From an uncultured Halomonas sp. (GTDB lineage Bacteria > Pseudomonadota > Gammaproteobacteria > Pseudomonadales > Halomonadaceae), in contig NZ_CANMVL010000017.1 of assembly GCF_947501415.1 (NCBI RefSeq), positions 62,001 to 126,000 of the forward strand: 64,000 nt of DNA, read 5' to 3'. The notes below the pieces were generated by a model that was not told where the DNA came from, did not search any database, and worked only from the letters and a program-made list of their open reading frames with translations. Position numbers and translations under genes: made by a program. The stretch's first letter is position 1, and each line of letters opens with the position of its first letter. Below, one piece after another: positions 54,641 through 64,000 of this stretch.

Positions 54641-56342
54641 GATTTCCCGTTCGGAATATGTGGCGTCGTATGGTCCGACCAAGGGCGATCGTATTCGCCT
54701 CGCCGATACCAATCTGGTCATCGAGGTCGAGGAGGACCGCTGTGGCGGCGGCGACGAGGCGGTTTTCGGCGGCGGCAAGTCGGTGCGTGAGTCGATGGGG
54801 CAGTCCACGGCGACGCGTGCCGAGGGCACCCCGGATCTGGTGATCACCGGTGCGGTCATTCTCGACCACTGGGGCGTGATCAAGGCCGATATCGGCGTGC
54901 GCGACGGCCGTATTACCGCGATCGGCAAGGCCGGCAATCCCGACACCATGGATGGCGTGCACCCCGACCTGGTGATCGGTCCCTCGACCGAGATCATGGC
55001 GGGTAACGGGCTGATCGCCACGGCGGGTGCGATCGACACCCATGTGCACTTCGTCGGCCCCCAGATGATGCAGATCGCCCTGGCATCGGGAACCACTACC
55101 GTGCTGGGCGGTGGCACGGGGCCCACCGAAGGGTCGAAGGCTACCCTCGCGACTCCCGGTTCCTGGTGGATGGAGCGGATGCTGGAGAGCTTCGATCCCT
55201 GGCCGGTCAATGTGCTGTTTCTCGGGCGCAGCAACACCATGTCCCACGAGGCGATGTGGGAGCAGCTCCGCGGTGGCGTGGGCGGCTTCAAGGTGCATGA
55301 GGACTGGGGGGCGACGCCAGCGGTCATCGACGCCGTGCTGCAGGTGGCCGACGCCTCGGGGGTTCAGGTCGCGATCCACTCGGACACCCTCAACGAGGCC
55401 GGGTTCGTCGAAGATATGCTCAAGGCGGTAGACGGTCGCACCTTTCACTCCTTTCATACCGAAGGCGCCGGTGGCGGGCACGCGCCGGATATCATCCGCA
55501 TCGCGGGCGAGGCCAACGTGCTGCCGGCGTCGACCAACCCGACACGGCCGTTCACTCGCAATACCGTGGACGAGCACCTCGACATGGTGATGGTGGCGCA
55601 CCACCTCAACCCGCAGGTGCCCAACGACCTCGCCTTCGCCGAAAGCCGGGTTCGCGCGGGAACGATCGCGGCCGAGGACGTGCTGCAGGATCTCGGCGCG
55701 ATCTCGATCATGTCGTCGGACGCCCAGGCGATGGGGCGGATCGGCGAGGTGGTGATCCGTACCTGGCAGACCGCGCACCAGATGAAGAAGCTGCGGGGGC
55801 CCCTGTCGGGAGACGCCAACGCCGACAATCACCGGGCGCGCCGCTATGTGGCAAAGTACACGATCTGCCCCGCGGTGGCCCATGGGCTCGAGAAGCATAT
55901 CGGCTCCATCGAGGTGGGAAAGAAGGCCGACCTGGTGCTGTGGCAGCCGGCCCTCTTCGGCATTCGACCCACTATCGTCTTCACGGGAGGGATGGCCGCG
56001 ACGGCCGCGCTTGGTGACCCTAACGCCTCGATTCCTACCCCTCAACCCGTACTCGAGCGACTCGGTTTCAATGTCTACTCCCCCGCTGCCGGGGCAACCA
56101 GCATGGCGTTCGTCTCCCAGACGGCGATCGATGATGGGCTACCCGGGCGTGTGAATACCCACCGACAGTTTGTCGCCATCGAGAGCTGCCGCGGCAGAAC
56201 CAAGATGGATATGCCCGAAAACCAGGCGCTGCCCAGGATCGAGGTCGATCCCAATACCTATGCGGTGAAGATCGATGGCGAGCTCGTCGACCACGAGCCT
56301 ACCGATGACGTGCCGATGGCGCAGCGATACTTTCTCTTCTAG
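54633..56342 (+). CDS. ureC: urease subunit alpha, flap Cys replaced by Ala
   Basis: Catalytic subunit of 569 residues. Nickel ligands and the carbamylated Lys are present: His137 and His139 (THVHF), Lys220 ([10 protein letters not shown]), His249 (AIHSD), His275 ([10 protein letters not shown]) and the Asp in SSDAQAMG. The flap motif normally MVCHHL reads MVAHHL: the conserved Cys (position 322) is Ala, with His323 retained. Klebsiella work is known in which the equivalent Cys-to-Ala change leaves activity but alters inhibitor sensitivity. The ATG at 54633 follows GAGGAGG. Confidence 0.95.
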   Translation: MGKISRSEYVASYGPTKGDRIRLADTNLVIEVEEDRCGGGDEAVFGGGKSVRESMGQSTATRAEGTPDLVITGAVILDHWGVIKADIGVRDGRITAIGKAGNPDTMDGVHPDLVIGPSTEIMAGNGLIATAGAIDTHVHFVGPQMMQIALASGTTTVLGGGTGPTEGSKATLATPGSWWMERMLESFDPWPVNVLFLGRSNTMSHEAMWEQLRGGVGGFKVHEDWGATPAVIDAVLQVADASGVQVAIHSDTLNEAGFVEDMLKAVDGRTFHSFHTEGAGGGHAPDIIRIAGEANVLPASTNPTRPFTRNTVDEHLDMVMVAHHLNPQVPNDLAFAESRVRAGTIAAEDVLQDLGAISIMSSDAQAMGRIGEVVIRTWQTAHQMKKLRGPLSGDANADNHRARRYVAKYTICPAVAHGLEKHIGSIEVGKKADLVLWQPALFGIRPTIVFTGGMAATAALGDPNASIPTPQPVLERLGFNVYSPAAGATSMAFVSQTAIDDGLPGRVNTHRQFVAIESCRGRTKMDMPENQALPRIEVDPNTYAVKIDGELVDHEPTDDVPMAQRYFLF

Positions 56343-56354
56343 GCAGGAAGGCAT

Positions 56355-57029
56355 ATGGCACAGGGACAGGCGGCGCTACTTCTGCTTGCGGATGGTCGCT
56401 TGCCGGCAGGCGGCTATGCGCACTCCGGCGGGCTAGAGCCGACGGTACAGGCGGGCAGGGTGTCGGATGCGGCGGGGCTCGAGCAGTTTCTTGTCGGCCG
56501 AGCCGAAACCACGGGCTTCGTTGCCGCGGTCTTCGCCGCCGCCGCCTGTGAGCGTGCGGTACGGGATGACATCGCGGCGTTGTCGGCGTTGGAGTCCGAG
56601 CTCGACGCACGTACACCCTCCCCGGAACTGCGCTCGGTGTCGCGAACGCTCGGCAGGCAGTTGCTTCGAGTGATGAGCACCATTCACCCCCATCCGCACT
56701 TCGCGCTGCTCGGCACCGCGCCCCATCAGCCTGTGGTCATGGGGGTGGCCGCCGCGGCGCTCGGCCTCGGCCCTCGCGACGCCGCGCTGGCCATCCTGCA
56801 CGAGAGCGTGGCGGGGCCGGCCGCGGCCGCGGCGAAACTGATGCGCATCGACCCCTTCGATGTCCACGCCGCCCTCGCGCGGGCGACCGAACGGCTCGAC
56901 CGCCTGGCAGACGCCGCCGCCAATCACGCCGATGCTCCCGCAAGCGAACTGCCTTCGCGGGGGGCTCCCCTGAGCGATATCGCGGCCGAACACCACAGGA
57001 GCTGGAATGTACGCCTCTTCGCCTCGTGA
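56355..57029 (+). CDS. ureF: urease accessory protein UreF
   Basis: All-helical accessory protein of 224 residues. It shows LLLLADGRLPAGGYAHSGGLE and a VAGPAAAAAKLMRIDP segment typical of UreF. It acts with UreD and UreG to carry nickel and CO2 to the apo-enzyme. The start lies 12 bp after ureC behind CAGGAAGG. Its last 23 bp overlap ureD. Confidence 0.9.
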   Translation: MAQGQAALLLLADGRLPAGGYAHSGGLEPTVQAGRVSDAAGLEQFLVGRAETTGFVAAVFAAAACERAVRDDIAALSALESELDARTPSPELRSVSRTLGRQLLRVMSTIHPHPHFALLGTAPHQPVVMGVAAAALGLGPRDAALAILHESVAGPAAAAAKLMRIDPFDVHAALARATERLDRLADAAANHADAPASELPSRGAPLSDIAAEHHRSWNVRLFAS

Positions 57030-57972
57030 ACATTCATCTCATAAGTATTCACCTCATGAACATTCGCCTCGTGAGCCTGTACGTCGTGATCAGGGGGCGA
57101 GACGGCCGGGTGCCATGTCGTCACGGGCGGTGCTGACCACCGAGGCAGACGTCCTGGCACGCTCGAGGGTCGGTGTATTGCGCTCCCAGGGGGCACTCGT
57201 CCTGCGTCCGGCCCATCCCAAGGAGTCGGAGCCGCTGACCCATCGTCGTCGCGAGGTGGCGCGTGTCATGCTGGCCGCCGGCGCCGCTGGCCCGCTCGGC
57301 GGCGACGACTATTCGCTCGATGTGCATGTCGGGGCAGGCAGCACACTGGTGCTGACCGAGGCCTCGGCGATGCTGGTGCTGCCGGGTCCGTGTGGCGGGC
57401 GTTCGCATATGCGAATCAATGTGTATGTCGGCGAGGGCGCCACCTTCGTCTGGCTGCCGGAGCCGATCATCGCGGCTCGTGGCTGTGACCATGAGCATGA
57501 CGTGCGGGTCCGCCTCGAACGCGGTGCCCGGCTGGTGATGCGTGAGGAGACGCTGCTCGGGCGACACCGCGAACCACCGGGAGATTTCCGCACCACCCTG
57601 CGCGTGACCCATGACGATACCCCCCTCTATCACCAGCAGCTGTGCGTTGGGCCGCAGGCCGATGGCTGGCGTGGTGCCGCCGTCGTGGGCGAGAACGGCG
57701 CCGTCGGGTCGATCATTGCGGTCGACCCCGCCTGGGAGAGCGGGGCTCCGGCCACCTCCGCCTTTCATTCCAGCGCCATCCTGGCGCCACTGCCGGGGCC
57801 GGGCATGCTCGTCAGTGCCGTGGCACCCGATAGCCTGCAGCTTCGCCGGCGCCTGAGCGCCGGACTCGACACGCTTGGGGCGCCGTGGGCACCCAGGGAT
57901 GCCCCCCTGCCCGAACCCGAGGGCCACCGTGATGAGGTGGTCAGCGAAACTGAGCACACAGGTGCCGGATAA
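57007..57972 (+). CDS. ureD: urease accessory protein UreD with His-rich N-terminus
   Basis: Scaffold for urease activation, 321 residues. The core from about residue 37 shows AGGAAGP-type beta-strands ([20 protein letters not shown]) and [19 protein letters not shown]. Sequence pattern resembles actinobacterial UreD (UreH). The first 36 residues repeat SPREH/SPHEH and are His-rich. The ATG at 57007 has an ACAGGAG site; an internal ATG at 57115 would remove this part. Overlap with ureF suggests coupling. Confidence 0.85.
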   Translation: MYASSPREHSSHKYSPHEHSPREPVRRDQGARRPGAMSSRAVLTTEADVLARSRVGVLRSQGALVLRPAHPKESEPLTHRRREVARVMLAAGAAGPLGGDDYSLDVHVGAGSTLVLTEASAMLVLPGPCGGRSHMRINVYVGEGATFVWLPEPIIAARGCDHEHDVRVRLERGARLVMREETLLGRHREPPGDFRTTLRVTHDDTPLYHQQLCVGPQADGWRGAAVVGENGAVGSIIAVDPAWESGAPATSAFHSSAILAPLPGPGMLVSAVAPDSLQLRRRLSAGLDTLGAPWAPRDAPLPEPEGHRDEVVSETEHTGAG

Positions 57973-57994
57973 ACCGGCCACGGAGGAGAACAGC

Positions 57995-58747
57995 ATGGCG
58001 AAGACAACCCCGCCGAACGAGCATCGTGCACTGAGGATCGGTGTCGCCGGTCCCGTGGGAACCGGGAAAAGCTCGGTGATCGCGACGCTGTGCCGCAGTC
58101 TCAGCGATGAATTCGTCATCGGCGTGATCACCAACGATATCTACACCGACGAGGACGCGCGCTTCCTGCGCTCCGAGGGCGTGCTGCCGGCCGAGCGAAT
58201 CCGTGCGGTGGAGACGGGCGCCTGCCCCCATACCGCGATTCGCGACGACGTGACCATGAACCTGATCGCCATCGAGGACCTCGAGCGTGACTTTGCCCCG
58301 CTGGACATCGTGCTCGTCGAGAGTGGCGGAGATAACCTCACCGCGACTTTCTCGCCGGCCCTCATCGATGCACAGCTCTTCGTGCTCGACGTCGCCGGGG
58401 GCGGCGATGTGGCGCGCAAGGGCGGCCCCGGCATCGGTGGCGCCGACCTGCTGGTCATCAACAAGGTCGACCTCGCCGAGCATGTCGATGTCGACGTCGA
58501 GCAAATGGTCACAGATGCCGAGAAGGCCCGCGAGGGGCGCCCGGTACTGGCGATATCACGCAAGCGCCCCGAGACCACGAGCCAGCTTTGCGACTGGGTG
58601 CGGCAACTACATCGCGCCTACGCCGATGGCAGCCATGCCCCGGTCGATCCCGGCCCCATGGCGCCGCACTTCCACGCAACAGACGATGGCAGTCACGTAC
58701 ACAGCCACGGAGGCGGGCATACTCATCACCAACATGGTCATGAGTGA
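57995..58747 (+). CDS. ureG: urease accessory GTPase UreG with C-terminal His tail
   Basis: SIMIBI-class GTPase of 250 residues. Walker A is GPVGTGKSS, the metal CPH motif is [12 protein letters not shown], and NKVDLAEHV gives base specificity. The last ~28 residues contain about ten His ([26 protein letters not shown] in parts), which should bind nickel. No ureE is present, so this tail may replace UreE as the nickel donor. A GGAGGAG ribosome site is 5 bp before the ATG. Confidence 0.94.
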   Translation: MAKTTPPNEHRALRIGVAGPVGTGKSSVIATLCRSLSDEFVIGVITNDIYTDEDARFLRSEGVLPAERIRAVETGACPHTAIRDDVTMNLIAIEDLERDFAPLDIVLVESGGDNLTATFSPALIDAQLFVLDVAGGGDVARKGGPGIGGADLLVINKVDLAEHVDVDVEQMVTDAEKAREGRPVLAISRKRPETTSQLCDWVRQLHRAYADGSHAPVDPGPMAPHFHATDDGSHVHSHGGGHTHHQHGHE

Positions 58748-58839
58748 CGCATGGAGACATGGAGCCACCGGGCTCAACACGGCGATCAGCGCCACAGGCG
58801 GTTGAGGTCATACTTTTGGGTCAAGGTAGGAGGAGTAAC

Positions 58840-59430
58840 ATGCAATCACACGAACTGACGCGACGCATCGGGTGGGGCGCGGCCCTTCTGCTGTTGCCAG
58901 CCTTGGCTTATGCCCATGTCGGCAGCGGATACTCGGGAGGGATGGCGCAGGGCTTCCTGCACCCCTGGATGGGCATCGATCACATGGCTGCCATGCTCGC
59001 GGTCGGTCTCTGGGCCGCCCAGCGAGGTGGGCGTGCCATCTGGGTCGTGCCCGTCAGCTTCATGACGGTCATGCTGCTCGGCGGCGCGATCGGCATGGCG
59101 GGAGTCGCCCTGCCATGGGTCGAGCCGGGCATCGTGGCGTCGGTGCTTGTCCTCGGCCTGCTGGTTGCGGCCTCGGTGCGTTTGCCGCTGCTGGCGAGTG
59201 GCGGCCTGGTTGGCCTGTTCGCGGTGTTCCATGGCCATGCTCACGGCACCGAGATGCCGGCGATGGCGTCGGGGCTGGCCTACGGTATCGGCTTTGTTAT
59301 CGCCACCGCGGCTCTGCATGGCTGTGGAGTGGGCCTGGGCCACCTCGCCAGGCGCTGGGCCAGCCCGCGCATCGCGCAATACGCCGGCGCCCTTATCGCC
59401 GCCTTCGGGCTCTATCTCGGCTTCGCCTGA
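58840..59430 (+). CDS. ureJ: HupE/UreJ family nickel permease
   Basis: Inner-membrane protein of 196 residues with a signal-like first segment and six hydrophobic helices. Metal-site motifs HPWMGIDHMAAMLAVGLWA, FHGHAHGTEMP and LHGCGVGLGH are typical of HupE/UreJ. It should supply nickel for the urease. A strong AGGAGGAG site precedes the ATG. It is the last gene of the cluster. Confidence 0.9.
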   Translation: MQSHELTRRIGWGAALLLLPALAYAHVGSGYSGGMAQGFLHPWMGIDHMAAMLAVGLWAAQRGGRAIWVVPVSFMTVMLLGGAIGMAGVALPWVEPGIVASVLVLGLLVAASVRLPLLASGGLVGLFAVFHGHAHGTEMPAMASGLAYGIGFVIATAALHGCGVGLGHLARRWASPRIAQYAGALIAAFGLYLGFA

Positions 59431-59451
59431 CCCTTGTGTGGTTAACCGAAT

Positions 59452-59480
59452 GCAGCGGGCGGGGTGACCCTGTCCGCTGC
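59452..59480 (+). terminator. possible terminator after ureJ
   Basis: A 7-bp stem GCAGCGG/CCGCTGC with a 15-nt loop lies 22 bp after the stop. No T tract follows, so confidence is low. Confidence 0.35.
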
Positions 59481-59560
59481 GTTGCCGAGCATTGCGAGCC
59501 GGGCTGACGCAGCCACCATCGCCCGGTAGACTGGCGCCCCCTCAGTGTGGGAGGTGCCTG

Positions 59561-61387
59561 ATGATCGAAAAGCCTGTGCCAAGTCTGCGACCCTATCAAC
59601 GGGAGGCGGTGGGGCGAGTCATCGAGCACTTCCGTGGGTCCGACGACCCGGCAGTGGTGGTGCTGCCCACCGGCAGCGGCAAGTCGCTGGTGATCGCCGA
59701 GCTGGCGCGCCTGGCCCGCGGGCGGGTGCTGGTGCTGGCCCATGTGCGTGAACTGGTGGAGCAGAACCACGCCAAGTATCTGGCCTACGGCCTCGAGGCC
59801 GATATCTTCAGCGCCGGCCTGGGGCGCAAGGAGTCCGAGCGGCAGGTGGTGTTTGGCTCGGTACAGTCGGTGGTGCGTGGCCTGGACCGCTTCGCTTCTC
59901 CGGCCCCGGGGCAGGGCAACTTCACCCTGCTGGTGATCGACGAGTGCCACCGTGTCTCACCGGCGGAGGACGCCAGCTACCGGCGGGTGATCGACCGACT
60001 GCGCTTGGCCAACCCCCGGCTCAAGGTGCTGGGGCTGACGGCGACGCCTTATCGTCTCGGCCAGGGCTTCATCTACCACCGCCACCATCATGGCATGGTG
60101 CGCGGTGAGGCCGATTGCTTCTTCCAGGCGTGTGTCTTCGAGCAGCCGCTCAGGCTGATGGTCAAGCAGGGCTACCTGGCCGAGCCGGTGAGGGTGGACG
60201 CGGCGGTGGAGCGCTACGACTTCTCGGCGCTCACGCCGACCACGAGTGGGCTCTTCCGGGAGGAGGAGCTCAATCGAGTGGTTGCGGGCCATCGTGCCAC
60301 GCCGGGCATCATTGCCGAGGTGGTTGAGCGAGCCCGGGATCGCCAGGGGGTGATGCTGTTTGCCGCCAGTGTGGCCCATGCCGAGGAGATCCTCGGCTAT
60401 CTGCCGGCAGAGGAGTCGGCGCTGATCACCGGCGAGACGCCCTCGGCCGAGCGTGAACGGATCATCGACGTCTTCAAGGCGCGCAAGCTGAAGTACCTGG
60501 TCAATGTGGCGGTGCTGACCACCGGCTTCGATGCGCCGCATGTCGACCTGATCGTTATCCTGCGCCCCACCGAGTCGGTGAGCCTCTACCAGCAGATCGC
60601 CGGCCGCGGGCTGCGCCTCGCGCCGGGCAAGCGCGACTGCCTGATCCTCGACTACGCCGGTAACCCCTGGGATCTCTACGCCCCCGAGGTGGGATCACCC
60701 AAGCCGACAGGCGACAGCGAACCGGTGCAGGTGGAGTGCCCGGCCTGCGGTCATGCCAATCTGTTCTGGGGCAAGCGCGACGGCGACCTGGTGATCGAGC
60801 ATTTCGGGCGTCGTTGCCAGGGGCTGGTGCTTTCCAATCGCGCCCGACCCCGAGCGAAAAGCGTAACTTCAACGTCGACGTCGACGGCGATGGAGCAATG
60901 TTCGTTTCGCTTTCGTTTCAAGGTGTGTGGCGACTGCGGCGCCGAGAACGATATCGCCGCCCGGCGCTGCCATGGCTGCGGCGTCCAGCTGGTGGATGCC
61001 GACGACAAGCTCAAGGAGGCGTTGCGCCTGCGTGACGCCCGGGTGCTGCGGGTCGCCGGCATGCAGCTGGAGGCCACCGTCAACGGCCGCGGCCTGCCTC
61101 GCCTCAAGGTCACCTACCATGACGAGGATGGCACGACGCTAGCCGAGTGGTTCGCCCTTGAGACCCCGGCCCAGCGCGGCGCCTTCGCTGCGGCCTTCCT
61201 GCGTGAGCATCTGCGCGCCCCGGGGGTGCCGTTTCGGCCTGAGACCCCAGAGCAGGTGATCGCCGAGCGTCACCGCCTGCGTCATCCCGACTTCGTGGTG
61301 GGACGCAGGGTGGGGCGCCACTGGCAGGTGCGCGAGAAGCTGTTCGACTATGTCGGGCGCTTTCGCCGGGCGGTTGAGGCGGAGTAG
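59561..61387 (+). CDS. radD: DNA repair helicase-like protein RadD (YejH)
   Basis: SF2 DEAD/DEAH-type ATPase of 608 residues, similar over its length to E. coli RadD, which acts in recombination repair with RecA. Motifs: Walker [24 protein letters not shown], and [21 protein letters not shown] zinc-ribbon region has CPACGH, RRCQG, CGDCG and CHGCG. Between the second and third Cys parts lies about 20 unusual residues ([19 protein letters not shown]), where E. coli has about nine acidic ones. A GGGAGG site precedes the ATG. Confidence 0.92.
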   Translation: MIEKPVPSLRPYQREAVGRVIEHFRGSDDPAVVVLPTGSGKSLVIAELARLARGRVLVLAHVRELVEQNHAKYLAYGLEADIFSAGLGRKESERQVVFGSVQSVVRGLDRFASPAPGQGNFTLLVIDECHRVSPAEDASYRRVIDRLRLANPRLKVLGLTATPYRLGQGFIYHRHHHGMVRGEADCFFQACVFEQPLRLMVKQGYLAEPVRVDAAVERYDFSALTPTTSGLFREEELNRVVAGHRATPGIIAEVVERARDRQGVMLFAASVAHAEEILGYLPAEESALITGETPSAERERIIDVFKARKLKYLVNVAVLTTGFDAPHVDLIVILRPTESVSLYQQIAGRGLRLAPGKRDCLILDYAGNPWDLYAPEVGSPKPTGDSEPVQVECPACGHANLFWGKRDGDLVIEHFGRRCQGLVLSNRARPRAKSVTSTSTSTAMEQCSFRFRFKVCGDCGAENDIAARRCHGCGVQLVDADDKLKEALRLRDARVLRVAGMQLEATVNGRGLPRLKVTYHDEDGTTLAEWFALETPAQRGAFAAAFLREHLRAPGVPFRPETPEQVIAERHRLRHPDFVVGRRVGRHWQVREKLFDYVGRFRRAVEAE

Positions 61388-61439
61388 GGCGGCTGGCTAG
61401 TCTGGGGAGCAGGCGAGCCGCATCCAGGGTGTCGGCGCT

Positions 61440-61736
61440 TCAGGCGTGCGGGTCGTCGTCGCTTCCCGGTTCGTCATGTTCCTTCTGCTCTTGAAGGTAG
61501 CGGTCACGGTGGGCGCTGGAGCAGAACCACTCGCCCTGCGCGCGCTGGGCTTCGCTCTCGGGTACATGCACCTGGCACCAGGCGCAGCGCACCATCTTAT
61601 TGCCCCGGGAGTCGTCGCGGTCGTCCTCCAGCAGCTCTTCACGGTTCAGCTTCCACTCTCGGTACATGCGGTATAGCTTGAGGCCGGCGAAGAACAGCAC
61701 GGCGAAGATGATCAGGCGTATTATCAAGAGGTTCAT
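61440..61736 (-). CDS. PP0621-like small protein with Cys-pair motif
   Basis: Protein of 98 residues. An N-terminal helix (LIIRLIIFAVLFFAGLKLY) anchors it, an acidic and basic linker follows, then a metal-binding-like domain MVRCAWCQVHVPESEA ... EWFCSSAHRDRYL, which resembles a TRASH/zinc-ribbon pattern. The C-terminus is acidic and has His. Function is unknown. It is convergent with radD and divergent from nadE. Confidence 0.75.
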   Translation of the reverse strand: MNLLIIRLIIFAVLFFAGLKLYRMYREWKLNREELLEDDRDDSRGNKMVRCAWCQVHVPESEAQRAQGEWFCSSAHRDRYLQEQKEHDEPGSDDDPHA

Positions 61737-61832
61737 CCGGGTGACTCCCAGGTGGGGTGGTCGGCTTTGCCAGTCGGCCGCCCATGCGGGACAATGAGGG
61801 TATTCATTGATTCTCGAGAGATTTCCAAGCCC

Positions 61833-63464
61833 ATGCAAGACCTGACGCTGGTGATGGCTCAGCTGGACCCCCTGGTAGGGGATATTCCCGGCAACACCGA
61901 TCGCGCCATCGAGGCGGTGCGCGAGGCGCGCATCGAGCATGGCGCCGATATCGTGGTGCTGCCCGAACTCTGTCTGACCGGCTATCCGCCGGAGGACCTG
62001 CTGTTGCGACCCTCCATGGAGAGTCGTCTGCGCGAGGCTCGCGCTCGGATGGCGGCCAAGGTCGTGCGTGATGTGCTGGTGATCGTCGGTTATCCCGGCC
62101 GTCGCGAGGGGCAGCTCTGGAACCTCGCCGGTGCGCTCTTCGACGGCGAGTGGCTGGGTGAATATGCCAAGCAGGCGCTGCCCAACTATGAGGTGTTCGA
62201 CGAACAGCGCTACTTTGCTCGGGGCAGCGAGCCGCTGGTGGTCGAGCATCGGGGCGCGAAGCTGGGTCTGCTGATCTGCGAGGATCTCTGGGAGGAGGCC
62301 CCGGCGCGGCTGGCGAAGGAGGCCGGCGCCGAGATCCTGATCAGCCTCAACGCCTCGCCCTTCCATCAGGACAAGCCTGCCGAGCGGTTGCGTCTGCTGG
62401 AGGAGCGTGCCGCGGCGGTGTCGCTGCCCATCGTCTATGTGAACCAGATCGGCGGTCAGGACGAGCTGGTGTTCGACGGCGGTTCGGCCTGCGTGGACGC
62501 TTCCGGCGAGCTGTGCGTGCAGGCGCCCCACTGGGCCGTGGGCGTGATGCCGGTGCAGTTTATTCACCGCCAGGGCGGCTGGGTGCCCCAGGCCGGCGAG
62601 ACCGAGCCCGACGTCGAGCCGGAAGAGAATCTCTATTGTGCGCTGGTTACCGGCCTGCGTGACTACGTCAACAAGAGCGGCTTCGAGGGCGTGGTGCTGG
62701 GACTTTCGGGGGGCATCGACTCCGCCCTGTCACTGGCGATTGCCGTGGATGCCCTGGGCCCCCAGCGGGTACAGGCGGTGATGATGCCCTACCACTATAC
62801 CGCCGATATCTCCCGGCAGGATGCCGCCGAACAGGCCGATATGCTGGGCGTGCACTACGAGGTGATGCCCATCGAGCCGATGGTGGAGGCGTTCATGGAG
62901 ACCCTCTCCGGTACCTTCGAGGGCACGACGCGGGACACCACCGAGGAGAACCTGCAGTCCCGCTGTCGTGGCGTGCTGTTGATGGCGATCTCCAACAAGA
63001 AGGGCCTGATGGTGCTGACCACCGGCAACAAGAGCGAGATGGCGGTGGGCTACTCCACGCTCTATGGCGATATGGTGGGCGGCTACAACGCCATCAAGGA
63101 TGTCTACAAGACCTGGGTCTACCGTCTGGCGCGCTGGCGCAACACCCAGTCGCCGGCCATCCCCGAGCGGGTGATCGAGCGTCCGCCCTCCGCGGAGCTG
63201 GCACCCGACCAGAAGGACAGCGACTCGCTGCCCGACTACGACACCCTGGATGCCATTCTGGTGCGCTATATCGAGGGCGACATGAGTGCCGAGGCGATCA
63301 TCGAGGCGGGCTTTGACCGCGATGATGTCTACCGGGTGGTCAAGCTGGTGGACCGTTGCGAGTACAAGCGTCGCCAGGCACCGGTGGGGGTGAGGGTAAC
63401 CCGCCGCGGGTTTGGTCGCGATCGCCGCTACCCTATCGTCAATGGCTGGCAGCCCGGCGAATAG
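61833..63464 (+). CDS. nadE: glutamine-dependent NAD+ synthetase
   Basis: Last step of NAD synthesis, 543 residues. An N-terminal nitrilase-type amidase has the Glu in LPELCLTGYPPEDL, Lys in KQALPNYEVFDEQRYF and Cys in LLICEDLWEE. The C-terminal synthetase domain has the P-loop LGLSGGIDSALSL and TTGNKSEMAVGYSTLYGD. The start at 61833 gives the conserved MQDLTLVMAQLDPLVGD; earlier in-frame codons are not likely. A terminator follows at 63524. Confidence 0.95.
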   Translation: MQDLTLVMAQLDPLVGDIPGNTDRAIEAVREARIEHGADIVVLPELCLTGYPPEDLLLRPSMESRLREARARMAAKVVRDVLVIVGYPGRREGQLWNLAGALFDGEWLGEYAKQALPNYEVFDEQRYFARGSEPLVVEHRGAKLGLLICEDLWEEAPARLAKEAGAEILISLNASPFHQDKPAERLRLLEERAAAVSLPIVYVNQIGGQDELVFDGGSACVDASGELCVQAPHWAVGVMPVQFIHRQGGWVPQAGETEPDVEPEENLYCALVTGLRDYVNKSGFEGVVLGLSGGIDSALSLAIAVDALGPQRVQAVMMPYHYTADISRQDAAEQADMLGVHYEVMPIEPMVEAFMETLSGTFEGTTRDTTEENLQSRCRGVLLMAISNKKGLMVLTTGNKSEMAVGYSTLYGDMVGGYNAIKDVYKTWVYRLARWRNTQSPAIPERVIERPPSAELAPDQKDSDSLPDYDTLDAILVRYIEGDMSAEAIIEAGFDRDDVYRVVKLVDRCEYKRRQAPVGVRVTRRGFGRDRRYPIVNGWQPGE

Positions 63465-63468
63465 CGCC

Positions 63469-63522
63469 GACGAGCTACGAGCTACGAGCTACAAGAGCGG
63501 AGCTACAAGTGCCGAGCTACAA
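63469..63522. repeat. GAGCTAC short tandem repeats after nadE
   Basis: Several direct copies of the 7-bp unit GAGCTAC, first head-to-tail then with short spacers, in the 60 bp between the nadE stop and its terminator. No coding function is seen. Confidence 0.7.
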
Positions 63523-63523
63523 G

Positions 63524-63553
63524 AAAACCCGGAGGCCAAGGCCTCCGGGTTTT
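63524..63553. terminator. bidirectional terminator between nadE and bamD
   Basis: Perfect stem AAAACCCGGAGGCC/GGCCTCCGGGTTTT with a 2-nt centre and T-rich sequence after it on the plus strand (TTTTCTTTTAC) and A-rich before, so it may end both convergent transcripts. Confidence 0.85.
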
Positions 63554-63601
63554 CTTTTACTTCGAGCGATCACGTGATTCTGACGTGTAGCCTGCCGCCG
63601 G

Positions 63602-64000
63602 TCAGGCCGAGATCGAGTCGGCGTCGACGTGGCGGGGCGTGAAGGTGCGGCCCCGCAGTTGCTCGTGGTCGGGGGCGTTGTCGATCAGCACGCGCAGGGT
63701 CTCGCGGGCGCGGTCGCGCATCTCCAGGCCCAGGTAGCCCTCGACCATGACCGCCAGGGCGTCGCGAGTGGCCTCGCTCTGGGGGTAGTTCTCGATCACC
63801 CAGCGGCCGCGCTCCACGGCGGCGAGGTAGGCGCCGCGGCGCATGTAGTAGTCGGCGACATGCAGCTCATGGCGCGAAAGCAGATTGCGCAGGTAGATGA
63901 TGCGCTGGCGAGCATCGGGTGCGTACTGGCTGTTGGGGTAGAGCCTGCCGAGCTCGCGGAAGTCGCTGTAGGCATCACGGGAGGCGCCCAGGTCGCGCTT
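63602..64000 (-). CDS. bamD: outer membrane assembly factor BamD (5' end outside window)
   Basis: The last 133 codons of a BamD/ComL-like lipoprotein, in frame to the window edge. Tetratricopeptide-type helices are visible: DLGASRDAYSDFRELGRLYPNS, APDARQRIIYLRNLLSRHELHVADYYMRRGAY and ENYPQSEATRDALAVMVEGYLGL in order. BamD helps BamA insert outer-membrane beta-barrels. The signal peptide and lipobox are beyond the window, so the lipoprotein nature is assumed from the family. Confidence 0.9.
   Translation of the reverse strand, partial: KRDLGASRDAYSDFRELGRLYPNSQYAPDARQRIIYLRNLLSRHELHVADYYMRRGAYLAAVERGRWVIENYPQSEATRDALAVMVEGYLGLEMRDRARETLRVLIDNAPDHEQLRGRTFTPRHVDADSISA

Noticed and set aside
63469-63522. 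CRISPR-like repeat after nadE
   Set aside because: Units are 7 bp with almost no spacers and no cas genes are near; it is a simple tandem repeat.

Overview
The window is a GC-rich chromosomal segment of a gammaproteobacterium. The likely family is Halomonadaceae (Halomonas-like). This is inferred from gene content and order (ispB / rplU-rpmA-obgE-proB, rpsT-murJ-ribF-ileS-lspA-fkpB-ispH, a YghU/ArgP/ArgO block, RIO kinase next to dbpA) and from protein similarity I recognise by eye; no 16S gene is present. No insertion sequence, prophage or CRISPR array was seen. Most of the window is conserved housekeeping DNA interrupted by a few accessory patches.

Region by region. (1) 1-5.3 kb: an arginine/guanidino-compound operon on the minus strand (gbuA, a YjiH-type membrane protein, aruI). 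It faces a divergent sigma-54 enhancer-binding activator. The intergenic region holds a -24/-12 promoter and three copies of a 16-bp operator, so the whole control circuit can be read. (2) 5.3-8.9 kb: TlpA-like thioredoxin, a small membrane protein, a universal stress protein, then a PIN-toxin/antitoxin pair bracketed by two perfect 45-bp copies of the tRNA-Pro terminator. (3) 8.9-22 kb: ispB, ribosomal protein genes, obgE, proB, rpsT, murJ and the ribF-ileS-lspA-fkpB-ispH run. (4) 22.2-25.4 kb: an AT-rich five-gene minor pilin cluster, apparently acquired. (5) 25.5-38.7 kb: orphan FimT, YghU, thioredoxin-like protein, ArgP/ArgO, RlpA-like, LdcA, HIT, DbpA, RIO kinase, YeeN-type regulator, an M24 protein, a META lipoprotein and an MgtC/DUF4010 transporter. 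(6) 38.7-45 kb: two large convergent c-di-GMP proteins, one GADEF-EAL and one GGDEF-EAL with a C-terminal zinc-binding (CZB) domain. (7) 45-53.5 kb: tRNA-Thr, tesB, tadA, mltF, purL and a PQQ sugar dehydrogenase. (8) 53.8-59.4 kb: a urease cluster ureA-B-C-F-D-G plus a HupE/UreJ nickel permease. It has no ureE, a His-rich tail on UreG, a long N-terminal extension on UreB, and Ala in place of the active-site flap Cys of UreC. (9) 59.5-64 kb: radD, a small zinc-ribbon-like protein, nadE and the 3' part of bamD.

How the parts work together. AruI and GbuA are two steps of the arginine transaminase route, and GbuA releases urea. The urease 50 kb away could turn that urea into ammonia, which would suit nitrogen scavenging under a sigma-54 activator; this link is an inference. 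The most novel-looking items are the self-contained sigma-54/operator circuit, the unusual urease, and the toxin-antitoxin module flanked by tRNA-terminator repeats.
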